Source: Branchiostoma belcheri
Taxonomy: Eukaryota > Chordata > Leptocardii > Amphioxiformes > Branchiostomatidae
NCBI RefSeq assembly: GCF_001625305.1
Contig: NW_017803898.1
Coordinates: forward strand, 1,005,118 to 1,069,117
Length of the DNA: 64,000 bases
Reading direction: 5' to 3'
Position numbers and translations under genes: made by a program. Below are positions 38,525-49,876 of the stretch, one piece after another; position 1 is the first letter of the stretch; every line of letters starts with the position of its first letter. The notes beneath the pieces were generated by a model. The model was not told the DNA's origin, did not search any database, and saw nothing but the letters and a program-made list of their open reading frames with translations.

Positions 38525-39390
38525 CTATACGGGTAAGGTCAAAGGTTGCAAGGCATTGCCGTGGTTTGGCAGCATAATATAGCCAGTATTATACCCCAAA
38601 CTTGTTATAAACTCTAACACAAACGTTGGCCCAAACTAACGACACTTCTTCCTGACTGAGCAAAATCACAAGAGCCATCCAAAATTCGTGACCAGATCGC
38701 CAGGTAGCAAACCCGGAAGTTCAGCTAGCTTCAGTACCAGAGGGCCGAAAAACGAAAATCTAGTCAGTTATAGGCTCTTCTATGTCTCATTCAGACCTTC
38801 CCACCTACCAACTATAGTATCAAGTTTCATGACAAGCCATCCAAAGCTTCTTGAATTACCGTACTAAACCACACACACACATTATACATGCATAACCAGT
38901 GTCCTTGCATAGATACAACGCTACCGACAACATAAACCTTCCAGGCGAAGACATTAAAATACCTGTAGAATAGAAGAACGACCCGTACCGCTGCATACAC
39001 GGGAACATGTGCCGCCGGTATGTAGTACAACTAACCCTGTGTGCCGCCCTGCAAACTTGTACAAACGTCATTATTATTTCATTATTATACCTACAGGCGA
39101 GTTCGCAAAGTCTCCGAAATGGCGGTGGCACCTGAACCTTGAACCCTTAAACGCGGAGGTCGGAGAATATTTTGCCTGTTGCAGAAGATATTTTTCCGAC
39201 ATAACACTTTTTTTTAAGTTGGAAACTACAGTCGGGATGTTAACTTTATGGATGTGAATACGACCTCATATGAGACGTTCTGCCTATGTTAAAGTGCTAT
39301 GCAAAACACAATACAGATTTGGCGCAGGTGCAGTACGTTCTGCCGACGCGTTCCTTAGTCAAATTTAAGGTCACGACCGTGGCGTACAAG

Positions 39391-41121
39391 ATGGCGGACA
39401 GCAGTAATACTAGTTCTAGCGGAAAGGAGCTAACTTTTCGCCTAGCTTCTCACCGCGACTACGACGCCGTCATGAGTATATCTGAGGGTATCTACGGCGA
39501 CAGAGACTACCTCCCCGCCTTCTACCACGCCTACATAGACGATCCTGACGTCACTGTGTTCCTTGCAATGGCCGGAGAGCAAGTGGTAAACGTTAAGGTG
39601 TTAGTAGTATAGAAGGAACCTGACGACTCATATTACAGAGGGGGCGGGTCTGAGGTCCATGACGATGTGCACATTTGAATACGGGTCACCTAAAAAAAAA
39701 AAAGCTTTTTTACGAAATTCAACAGTAACTGGTAACGTTAATGTGTTAGTAGTATAGAATGTACCAGACGATACATTTTACAGAGGGGGTGGGTCAGGAG
39801 TAAAGGACAATGTTTACATTCATTTGCATAGAAGTCATTGAAAAATCCACATATTTTTGACGCAATATAAAAGGATAGTCTTAATGTTGTATACCTGGTT
39901 TATAACTTGAGGTTTCCGTATAACATTCTTCATTCAAATTTCTGCAGATTTTGTTTAACTGCTCTTTCATTGTATGTATGGCTTTATGATTCTTTTACAA
40001 TGACTGTTAAACATTAAGATGTTGTTTTATTTTCCTATATATAGGTGGGGCTAAGAGCATCTAAGATCATGGAAAGTGGAACTGCATTTATCACGAAAGC
40101 CGCTAGGGTCGCCCCTGAGTGGAGGGGGCAGGGGGTTGACCGGCAGTTGACTCTCCACCAGGACACTTGGGTTCGCCGGAACTGCCCCAAGGTCAAGTAC
40201 AAGCGATCGGTGACGTTTGCAGACACCCCCATGTCGGAATCCATGAAGAGAAATATGCACTATATTTTCAACTTGGTAAGATTCCTTTTATTGTATGAAA
40301 TGTACTAAGAATTTATTTCATTGTTTTATGCTTTAAATTTGTTTCTTCTCCAAACAAACAAGGTCAATGACCTGAACCAGACCTAAGCTTCTGGTTAGAT
40401 TCTGAGACCTTTGTCTTTCTCTCATTCTGCCTGTCAATCGTCCACCACCCATGTGTCTTCAACCTACTCTGTCTGGACAGACACACAAACCCATACTTAC
40501 GCCACTCAAAACAATACTTCTGTACCTAGAAGTAACGTAGTGTTAACTAGTTTTTCCCCTCAGCCCTTTGTAGGCTACCAATGCAGCCCCGATCTCTGGT
40601 GGCGACAGGACCCTGCTCAGCTGGCTCAACTGGAGCCGACCGGCTTACCGGACGTCGTGCCTCTACAGGACGCAGACGACGACTTCTGTACGGCCGTACA
40701 GAAATGGCTTCCCGCCAGGGCTTGTGGCGGCTACGACGGCAAACCCATCATACTGGTTGACTGGGAACCCTACACCCTATCTCCGACTAACTTAAAACGT
40801 CTACAGAAACAGAGCACACTCTTTGCACTGAAGCATGAAGGAGAATCGAGTCTGAGTATTGTAACCACATACCCAGCTGCTGCAGGGATGCAGTTGTGTA
40901 TCGATGTTTACGCCAAAACCTTCCCCACTTGGAAGAAACACGTGTTAAAACACCTGCACGATGCAAGCCGTACCTCCAAAAGTGACAACATCTGCGCTAA
41001 AATGTTTGTAGGTCTCTTCGAGTTGGAGGACTCGATCCACGACTTCTGTAGGGACACTCTAAAGATGGACGCGTTTTATGAATCCAGGATTCGAGCGGAC
41101 GTTTTTGAACTTAAGTTATGA
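39391..41121 (+). CDS. GNAT acetyltransferase, histidine N-acetyltransferase/NAT16-like, copy D
   Basis: Exons 39391-39585, 40045-40275 and 40564-41121 (phase 0 throughout) give 327 aa. The start is MADSSNTSSSGKELTFRLAS, with ATG in the context AAGATGGCGG, the same as copy A. Motif A reads VAPEWRGQGVDR. The third exon is again exactly 558 nt. The 5' half of exon 3 is almost identical to the other copies, while the 3' half has diverged. Copy D is most like copy A in its N-terminus. It is probably an intact, cytosolic acetyl-CoA-dependent N-acetyltransferase; the substrate is inferred from the family. Confidence 0.85.
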
Positions 41122-41304
41122 GGGACCTAACTTCCCAAGGCTGTGGCATTTTGATGTTACTTCCTTTTTTTATCAGTCTGTGGTTACAGCACTCCCACTC
41201 ACTGTGGTGACTCTATTTAAATAGCTACGGAGTAACAGCAGCAAAACAAATATGTAACACCAAAATCTGTACATGGAGGTAACTAGTAGCAAAGGTTAAT
41301 TAGC

Positions 41305-41310
41305 AATAAA
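41305..41310 (+). terminator. Candidate poly(A) signal of acetyltransferase copy D
   Basis: AATAAA 184 nt after the copy D stop codon, in the expected orientation. Confidence 0.5.
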
Positions 41311-41723
41311 ACCATACAGAGACAATATGCAGCATTGTTAAAAACAGATTTATCGTCAAAGATAGAAAATTTTTAGATGTGTAAAAGATATAAAATCTGT
41401 AACAATGGAGACATAAAAGTGTCATAACATCATAAAAGCTTGTGCCAATCATTTTTGGCATTTCGTTCCATATTTTCTATACTTTTTACAAGTATGAATA
41501 GTGTTGTTTTGACACTGTTCTGATATTCATATTGACTAGAAAATACAAAAAGCATTTCTTATGATCCAAACATTAATATGTTGTCTCATATTTGGCATTT
41601 CACACAATTATCTTATCATAATGTCTATAATACTACATTTTAACCAAAAAATGATAAGTTTTGTTTCTTCCTTCAAGTTTACACATTTCATTGGTTTCTC
41701 AAACCTACACTGTTATATCCACT

Positions 41724-41729
41724 TTTATT
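41724..41729 (-). terminator. Candidate poly(A) signal of the 417-aa TIR-DEATH gene
   Basis: AATAAA on the minus strand, about 240 nt beyond the stop codon at 41966. Confidence 0.4.
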
Positions 41730-41965
41730 TTGCATGCCTATGGCAGCTTTTTTCTCAACTCTTAATTCTTTTCAATTTGATACAATGTCATTACATTACA
41801 TCTTGCTCCAGTATACTTTACCTTAGTCTAAGGATTAAGACTTTAAACAGTTATAGCCATTTGAACATCACATCAGATATTTGAATAGGCCATCTTTTGA
41901 CCTATTTTTACGCAAGAAGATTGTCCAAGTACTTAAAAACACTCAAACTCATGGTTCCTAATTCC

Positions 41966-44900
41966 TCATTCCATTTCTGCAACTGGACGTTTTTTCCTGC
42001 TCAGACTTCTTCTCAACCGACCCACCAAACTTGGATTCTTCTGTTTTTCTTTGGCTGTGAAATAAAACATTAATAGGTTTAGGATTTAAAAAAAGCCCTT
42101 CAAATATTTGATGCAACATGGAATATATACATTTTATCCATACTTATACATACCTGAAATATATACATACCTCGAAACAAATCTCTTTCAAATATAAACC
42201 TGTGGAGTCTGACCATAGCTAAAGATTCAAATCCAGTACATGAAATGCAATGAATCTACAGATTTTTAAGACCAAGGAAGCTCAAATGGTTCAAGGCTTA
42301 CTTGAAGAAGTCCCTTTGAGGCTGAAGCTGCGAAAGAACCCTGCAACACCCTTCTTCTTTTCTGGCTCTACAGGAACAGAAATGGATAATTCAGAAATGA
42401 CAGATTGATAATGAATTGTGATTCAATTTATTGTGGGATTTTTGCAGGATTAATCAACAATATTTCAAACTAAAATATTGGTTTGTTGAGTTATGACTTT
42501 CTACATGTATCCCAAAGAGTAAAGAGACTCTTTTCTCACACAACCAAGTGTTATATTCACAGCCGACGTTTTGGTGACCGTCTGTCACCTTCCTCAGGGC
42601 AATTCTGACTGGTTCACATTGCACTGCAGCACAGGTGTCGCTGCTGTAGATGCATTCCCAAACGTAAATACATATCTACACAAATACATGCACGGTTACA
42701 GGGAACTGTATCTACAGTGCGATCCCAAATGTACAGGAGTTGGATATATACATAATAGTGGTCGGTTATTAAAAAACAAACAGCAGTTAGAGAACAGACT
42801 CCACAATGTATCCCAAAGTTTCTACAAGCATGCCAACCTTTTCTGGCTTCTGGTTCTTGTTGTGTCATAGCTGGAAGGCTGTGGAAGTCAGGCACGTCAT
42901 CAGACTGTCCTGAAGCTGAGTAGAAATCGGAAAATGCTGGTTAGAAACCTTCTCTAAAACACAGGCACAGAGTGTCAAACAAGAGCAGAAAAATGGCATA
43001 AACATGCTGAAAATGGAGCAAATTGAATGCTTAGATTTAGAAAAGTATATGTAATCATATGAATGCCCATTTTAGACATCAAACTTTTGTATTTGTTTGT
43101 TAAATTTCTTTTGAAAATAGATGATGATGCATTTATTTCAGAGCTTTTTTATACTAGTAATAGTGAACTACATGTTGCTACCAAATAGTAGTGTTATGGC
43201 TGTTAGTTCAGCACCAAGGACAGGGTTAAACACCCAACATGTTGTCTCACACTCAAACAACATAAATTTCCATGGAAGTGATAATTTAAATAATGATTAT
43301 CATGATAATAAGTATTCTGCTGTATTCTGGGACTCACCTCCCATGCCAGGGTCACATGACTGCTGGGTATTCAGGTTCAGGGTTTGAAGCCCTTCAGACA
43401 ATTCTTCATCCTCAGTGTCATTTGCACCAACCACAACACCACTATCCGTATCTTCAACACACAAAATACAAATCCTATTATAGTCTGGTATTAACATGAA
43501 AACTTCCAGGACTATGATTAGTACAACATTAATCAGAATATAGATGCATTTTTACCACATTTTTACACATACGCATGTGAAAGTTCTTAATTTTGGTACT
43601 ATTTTTGTTTGAATCATTTCTAGAGACCTCGGGTTTATATGGGGGTTTGGTAGTGGGTAGATGGTTAAGTGAATTTTCAGTATCTAGAACAAACCTGGTC
43701 CCCTCTGTCCGGGTGAGCCTGTTTGAATGTCCGGTGTTTCATCTGGTGGCAGGGAAGATGGAGGTGGATCTTGCATGGAAGGACATGCACCTGCAACATG
43801 AAACAATTACACATATACATTATACATTATACATGTACTTGTCTATGCTTTCCATTAATTAAAACAACTTGCACAATGCTACATATGCCACTGGAGTTTA
43901 TCATTTTGATAGATTGTCAGAATTCAACATAAGTCAAGCATGCAAAAGTTTGTGTAATTTATTACTAATAGGATTAAACCACAACTTACTGCTGGGTTGT
44001 GTGACCATTTGAGATGCAGGAGCTGAATATTCAGCTGAGCTCAATCCAACTGTGGAAAAATAAAAAATAAAGATTAATAAACCACTAGAATAGTGCTTAA
44101 AAAAGACATAGACTTGTAATGCTATCGGGGTTAGGATGGTAGAATTCAGCAAATTTAAAATGGGGTCTGACTGGCCAGGAGAGTGGTTTACTGGTTATGT
44201 GAAACAGATAAACCAGTAAACAAACAAACAAATAAACAAACAAACAAACAGTACCGAGACTGTGCTGTTGTTGCTCCTCCTGTACAGGCATGGAGGTGGC
44301 CTCCCTGATGACATCATCAACCACTTCCAGGGTGGCCTCGGCACCCAGGTGGGCCTTCCAGCAGTAGAACACCTGGGGAGAACGGAAACACACCTGTTAC
44401 CATGGTGATGATGGTTTCCATGGTGACAGACAATGCTGAGCTCCTAATGGACTGTATTATAAAGTAATAAAAGAATACTGGGCTCCTATTGGTAGTACAT
44501 TGGGAATGGGAATGGTTCTCTCGATCTAGAAGTATGTGGCCACAAGCTATCTGGGAGGAGGCCCAAACAGCCAATGGCAGTTGTGTCACAGACTTAGAAA
44601 ACTTTTATGCCCCATTCCCACTAGGATGAAATTGTCTGGATCAAGCTGAATTGATTCGCTTTGATCTGGCTTCGATCCAGCTAGACCTGGCCTAAAACCC
44701 GATGAAAGCGAATCACTATTCGACTCCATCTGGACAATTTTATCCTAGTGCGAAAAGGGCCTTAGGTTTCTGAACAGTTTTTAGTATGATCCATGCTTCC
44801 TAAATTCTGAGTGGTACAGGTGTGAAAAAAGTGCAGGTATGAAAATAATAGTATTTCAAGGCCTGGAAAATGATCCTAACTAACTGACCTGTCTCAGCCT

Positions 44901-46295
44901 GGCCTGGCTGCCTGCATACTCCACTTTGATGCTGTCCACTACCTCCTCAGGCAGACCTAACTTGGCAGCGACGTCTAGAACAGCCTCCAGCTGCAGGTGT
45001 TTCACCTGCTGCACTTTCTTGGATACCTGCAGCATGAAAGCATCTGGAACTGGAAGGGAAGAGATAGTGTCATCATCACTAAAAAAATCTTAAATGAGGC
45101 TAATGTATTCTCAAAATGGACACAAGGAGTTGAGTTACAACATTATTTCATCACTTGAGAAGTTAGTCCAAACTAGAAGGTAACATTTGCAAAGCAAATG
45201 CATAATATTTACCTTCACGAGGGCCTGCAAGGGGGGGTAGTGATTACGAATTACGCAAAATTTTTGCCGCCTATTACGAATTACGTTAAAGGCTCAGAGC
45301 TGATTACGACTTTACGATTTGCAGCTAATGTCCAATTACGAATTACGTTGATTTTTGCGGAGGCTACCTACGAATTACGAAGTCTACAATGGCCTGATTA
45401 CACCTTACGAAAAAGGGCTTGCAGGCCCTCCTTCACATATGATCTGCTCTGTTAATTCTTACTCAAACACATTCATACTTACGGTCAGACAGGAGTCTAA
45501 ATCCCTACTGCTATAAAATTGCAACATGATGTAAACCCAACACTAGTTACCATGGTGACAGATGTCTGGTTCAGGTCATTTACCTCATTTGTTTGGAGAA
45601 GAAGAAGAAGAAGAAACAGAGCAAAAACAATATGTTTACCCTCTGCCGAGGTTAACATTTATTAATTAGGCTAATATTTTCTCAAAATGGACATTGGTTG
45701 GAGGTTACAGTTGTTTCTTCATTGCAAAAGTTAGTTTAAGTTAATCATTCTTCCATTGCCTCTTGGGGAACAAGGCAGTTATTTTTCTTTTTATGTAAGA
45801 AAAATGAATACAAGTACCTGGTTCCCTGCTCAGAGTCCTGTAGATTTTTCTCCAGAAGCCTACCTCCCCCGGATGAAATGGTGTGTACCCACTCAGGATG
45901 AGCGGTGTCACATCGCCCTCTGACGCGTCAAACATGACCGGCATCACCTTTCTCTTCATCGTGTTATCGCGCCTCTTTAGTATGTTACACAAAAACGTCT
46001 CCACGTTGAACTGGGCATTGTTTGCTTGCTTCTTTTTGATCCGTTCCAGGAGACTTGGGGAGAGAAAGACGAGAGCGTGGCGGCTGTTTTTGGCGGAATG
46101 TTCGAATCGGCCCATCTGAGTGCCATCCCCGTCTCTGTAAGGGTCACAGAGAGTTAGCTCCCACCGATCACTCTCCAGGCGAGCGCGGATGTCTAAGATT
46201 TGTGCCGTCTTGGGGTCGTCCTCTTCGTAGTAAACTGCAGAGTCATAGGTGAAGTCTTGTTCCGTGTCTTCTTCAGTGGTCTCGCTACTCGCCAT
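41966..46295 (-). CDS. TIR-DEATH adaptor paralog without RHIM (9 exons, 417 aa)
   Basis: Exons: 46295-45818, 45049-44889, 44372-44255, 44049-43990, 43790-43695, 43451-43338, 42909-42838, 42367-42302 and 42054-41966. All join in frame. Residues 1-160 form a TIR domain (YDSAVYYEEDD; LTLCDPYRDGDG; SRHALVFLSP). Residues about 161-252 form a DEATH domain with the hallmark YCWKAHLGAEAT helix (W218), interrupted by an intron at the same place as in the RHIM-bearing paralog. The tail consists of short phase 1-1 exons and ends in two basic modules, KKKGVAGFFRSFSLKG and SLVGRLRRSLSRKKR; the first corresponds in size (66 nt) and content to an exon of the larger paralog. No RHIM motif was found in any exon. 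Likely a cytosolic death-fold adaptor in Toll/IL-1R-type signalling. Two donors (GTTTGT and GTTGGC) are weak. Confidence 0.83.
44608..44761. mobile_element. Harbinger-like MITE in an intron of the 417-aa TIR-DEATH gene
   Basis: About 30-bp inverted ends around CACTAGGATGAAATTGTC and flanking TTA on both sides (44605-44607 and 44762-44764). A 3-bp TTA duplication fits PIF/Harbinger. Confidence 0.7.
45178..45655 (+). mobile_element. Dispersed repeat (AAGGTAACATTTGCAAAGC family) interrupted by a nested element
   Basis: Begins AAGGTAACATTTGCAAAGCA and ends in an AGAAGAAGAAG tract. Related copies lie at 14727-15000, 15787-15876 and 17800-17890 (+) and at 31785-32005 and 47682-47800 (-). The copy here is split by a 212-bp insertion at 45219-45430. 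No coding potential. Confidence 0.75.
45219..45430. mobile_element. Nested MITE with internal ATTACGAATTACG repeats
   Basis: Inverted ends GAGGGCCTGCAAG and CTTGCAGGCCCTC; flanks CTTCAC on both sides. Uninterrupted copies of the host repeat read ACCTTCACATATG, confirming insertion with a 6-bp duplication. The interior is built of variants of TTACGAATTACG. Confidence 0.8.
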
Positions 46296-46501
46296 TTTTC
46301 TTCACCCACTGTTGGTGTAATTTCCTACCAAACACCGACGACGCAAAAGTTCATATATTTACGCAAGGAGGTTCAATACATTTGATTTTAAACCTCCTTA
46401 ATTTACGGTAGAATCAGTCGGGGAATTTTGTAAGAAGTAAAAGTGATGAAATCCCCGTTGACGAAGGGGAAATTTCTATGACATCATTGCTAAAAGTAGA
46501 A

Positions 46502-46511
46502 GGGACTTTCC
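46502..46511 (+). promoter_or_regulatory. Kappa-B decamer in the divergent promoter between two TIR-DEATH genes
   Basis: GGGACTTTCC, an exact match to the classic NF-kappa-B consensus GGGRNWYYCC. It lies 207 nt upstream of the minus-strand ATG (46295) and about 490 nt upstream of the plus-strand ATG (47000). Short motifs occur by chance; the location between two immune-adaptor genes raises its value. Confidence 0.5.
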
Positions 46512-46713
46512 GACTAGGTGTGGGCGGCACAAAGCTTTCAAAAGTGCAAAAACAACGCGAAAATGACCAAATTAGAAGGTTACTAAGTGACGATAGTGGG
46601 CAGAAATCATCTGAAAATCGACCCCATCGTATTTAGCTCAGTTCTTGCGAATTTTTGGACGAAAAAACTCCGAAAAATAAACCCACCTGTTCCAAACCCG
46701 GAACTTAGTGCTC

Positions 46714-46727
46714 AGTTTCACTTTCCT
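46714..46727 (+). promoter_or_regulatory. ISRE-like element upstream of the 417-aa TIR-DEATH gene
   Basis: AGTTTCACTTTCCT fits the interferon-stimulated response element pattern AGTTTCNNTTTCNY. A matching block, including the neighbouring AACCCGGAA and ATCATGGG, occurs upstream of the larger paralog near 30820-30866, so it is conserved between duplicates. Confidence 0.5.
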
Positions 46728-46999
46728 CAAAGCATCATGGGTAATTTGAAGACACCACTTCAGTTAGGGGGGCAGCAAAATATTTCTGACGACAAATTGA
46801 TAAAATCTACCTCAAATTTCTACCCTTTTTGTTAACCATACAACTAGATTAAATAATTATAAGCACAAGCAGTTGTTTTTTATATACAAAAGTGTTTTAT
46901 TCATATTATTTTTGAATTAAGTGTGAACGCCCAAACCCTATTTTCCAGTGAACGGTTCCACTGAGATTGCTTGTTCATACACATTGCTAGTCTAGTATC

Positions 47000-49065
47000 A
47001 TGGCAAGCAAGGAGAGAGAAGGTTACGATTTCGTCTTACTTTACCACGAAGATGACCAAGACATGGCGTTTGATGTCTTGGAGTCGGTAGAGGAAAACTT
47101 TTCGCTTCGTGGGTTCTTCCACGGAAGGGATGCCATTCCTGGGAAGAGCATTTTCGACCAGTTGGAGACAAGTCTCCAGTTCAGCCGAAACGTACTGTGT
47201 CTCCTAACACCGAGATCCGTGGACGAGGGTTGGGGCAATTTTCAGATAGAAAATGCGGTCCTGACCAGGTTGCTTAGTGAGAAACATAAAAATGTTGTCT
47301 CAGTGATGTTGGAAGAATGTCCCGTACCGATTGCTCTACAAGATACTCCACCCCTAAAGCCAACGGGACAGTGGTATTGGAGCGTTCTGTATAGGAGCCT
47401 TGTTAAAAACACAGGTAACGTTACATGTAACACGTTTTGATAATAAGTTACTTGTTGCCTTCGACAGAAGGCTATGAAATCGTTTTGGCACTGTTTGGCA
47501 GATTATGCACGATAAAGTTTGAAGGCATGGTCCGTGGTTCACGATTTTTGGTAGGCAGGTTAACGTTGTCTTAGTGATGGGCATTGTCAAGACCAAAAAT
47601 GGGCTTCGTGGGGGGTTCTTACGTGACTGGTGCTGACCTTTTGTGTTTTTTGTTGTACTATAAATAACTCGGGAATCCTTAAATGGTTGTCTCCTGTCTG
47701 ACCATATATATGAATGTATTTGAGTAAAACTTAACAGAGCAGACCATATTTGAAGGTAAACATTATGCATTTGCTTTGCAAATGTTACCTTTCTAGTATG
47801 ACTTGTTCTTGCTGTGGAAGTATTGTTTTGGGTGGCTGACTTGCAAGATTGTGTGTTTCGTGTTTGAGTAGAGACGGTTGCATGGAGGGTGGGAGGTGGT
47901 TTTGACAGTTGATTGATAGGCAGGTCAAGCCAGGTGGGGGTAAGTGGGTAGGTATGTGGAGGAATCCAGGAATGGGTATGAAACCCAATTGAATTACATC
48001 ATACAATCAGTAAAGACTTGCACTTGCACTTGATGCAAGTACTTTTAACCCTCAGTTCTGGGGGAAAAGATGTTAAACTAGATAGAGAGAGAGAGAATCC
48101 CCTCCACAGACCAATGAATTTGCAAAAACTGTTTCCTGAATGTTTGAAATCTCTGATGTTTTGTTATGATTTGGAAAAAAACAAGGCTATATGCTTGTGA
48201 CTAACTCACACTAATTCATACTTAAAATTGATGTCATATATTGAATCTTGTCAGTATGACCTTATATTGGCTAACTGTAGATAAACCTATTTCAGGGCCA
48301 TGTCCAGTTTCCATAAGAGCTTCAGCAGAAAAGGTTTTCAAAGCTGTCCAACCAGACAAGGGAAAGGCTGTCACCTTCTGTAGAAACCTGGGTGTCCCTG
48401 ACGTGGTTTGTGAAGAGATTTCCACCCAAGCTGCCGGCATCAGAGCTCTCCTTGTTCAGGTGTTTAACTGCTGGACCAAACATTATGGGCAAGATGGGAC
48501 GGACAATATGGTAGACATGGCTTTGCGGAAAACGCTTGCAGGTATGGCCACAATTATGACTTATATATATATGCATCCCTGCATGATATAGTGGACATAC
48601 CTTTGCAGAAAACACTTGTAGGTACCGGTATTGCCACAATTGTGACTTATATATGCCTCCCTGCACCAGTCTACATTAGATATTCTACTTCTTGAGCCCT
48701 TCTTGTATGATATGGTGGACATAGCTTTGCAGAAAACACTTGTATCATTTGGTCCTCCTATATTTACATCAGGACCCCCAACCCTCTATCATATGTGCCT
48801 AGCAGATAAAACATTATGCATCATTTTCGTATGAAGTTTTTGGTATGGCAAGGTTTGAACCCATCCCTAATACAAAGTGAACAGTCCCTAAAAAACAACA
48901 CTAGACTATTGCATGCACCAGTCTACATTTAGACATCCTACATTCTTGGTAGTTGTCCATAGTTCTCAAAGATGACGTTTAATTATTACAAGCATCCTTT
49001 CATCTATCTGTATGTTTTGATGACTTTTGTCCGACTGCTGTTTTACAGGTGAATGCAGACATTGA
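47000..49065 (+). CDS. Compact TIR-DEATH adaptor (3 exons, 225 aa)
   Basis: Exons 47000-47414, 48296-48541 and 49049-49065 join in phase 1. Residues 8-138 are a canonical TIR domain: YDFVLLYHEDDQ (box 1), FHGRDAIPGKS (box 2 with RD-x-x-PG, residues 40-50), then SRNVLCLLTPRS and a W78-x5-E84 element where receptor and SARM-type TIRs carry WCxxE. Residues about 145-220 are a DEATH domain ending in the FNCWTKHYGQDGTDN helix (W198). The DEATH intron of the two paralogs, which falls just before this helix, is absent, so the domain lies in one exon. The last exon adds only GECRH. There is no tail, RHIM or membrane segment. Head-to-head with the 417-aa gene, 704 nt apart. Domain content resembles MyD88 but in reverse order. 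Confidence 0.85.
47682..47800 (-). repeat. Dispersed repeat, truncated copy
   Basis: Inverse of the start of the same family (GCAAATGTTACCTTTCTAG end), in intron 1 of the compact TIR-DEATH gene. Confidence 0.65.
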
Positions 49066-49464
49066 CCCAGGATCAGATCACATTCAGTTCAAGTGGCAAG
49101 AAATTGTCCTATAGCTACTCTTCAAAGTAGCAATACAATCTAGATCTTTTGTAAGCTTATATACTTTAATTTTGACACTTTGCAGTATGAAAATGTATCA
49201 TAGCATTTATATGGCTTTTACTTGTAACGTACATGTAAGAGTATGTTTTTCACTTGTATTCAACAGTTTTGTAACTTTTGTAAATGTAAGTGTGCCTGTT
49301 GTCTTACTCTATACTAGTGCTATCAACTGTGCCCTTAACTAGTTATCTATGTGAAAAACACATTCACATAAAACTCTATGAAATCTAGCATTAAATCCAA
49401 TCACATCTGTAAAACATTTAGCTGATTACGTTACATGTAGGTGTTTGTGCATATGTACCTATAA

Positions 49465-49470
49465 AATAAA
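49465..49470 (+). terminator. Candidate poly(A) signal of the compact TIR-DEATH gene
   Basis: AATAAA 400 nt after the stop codon at 49065, in the expected strand. Confidence 0.45.
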
Positions 49471-49787
49471 CTGGTTCATGTTTTGACTGCACGTGCTGTA
49501 TGATGTATTGTATGTAATATGACAGATCAGAAAGCCCCCAAAGATGTAAACAAACCATTAATGGTCAGACAAGAACTGTTTGCAAGTAAGGGTCATTTGA
49601 TCATTGTGCAGTTCAAACTACCTGTATCATCATTTTTACATGACTTAAATTCAATATCAGTGTCCATTAGGTCCCTTTCAAGGCTGGGAAATCGTAGAAA
49701 TTAGGAAAATAGTTTGAGCGAAAAACAAAATTCCCCCATTAGTCATGGAGGTACATGTAATAAACCACACACTGAAGTATCCATGTT

Positions 49788-49876
49788 AGCCTGGGTGCCA
49801 TCCTTTTTGGGAATCCCACTTGCTGGTGGCTAGGGTAGTCATGGGCTAAGTCCTGACATGCCTGGGAACCAGGCTA
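49788..49876. mobile_element. MITE related to 50762-50861
   Basis: Ends TAGCCTGGGTGCCA and TGGGAACCAGGCTA; no clear target duplication remains. Confidence 0.55.

Larger units (their letters stand above)
33600..39155. repeat. Tandem duplication containing acetyltransferase copies B and C
   Basis: Two units, about 33600-36245 and 36405-39155, align over coding exons, introns and flanks at an offset of about 2.9 kb. Intron sequence is nearly identical near the genes and more diverged at the outer edges, pointing to a recent event. Confidence 0.85.
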
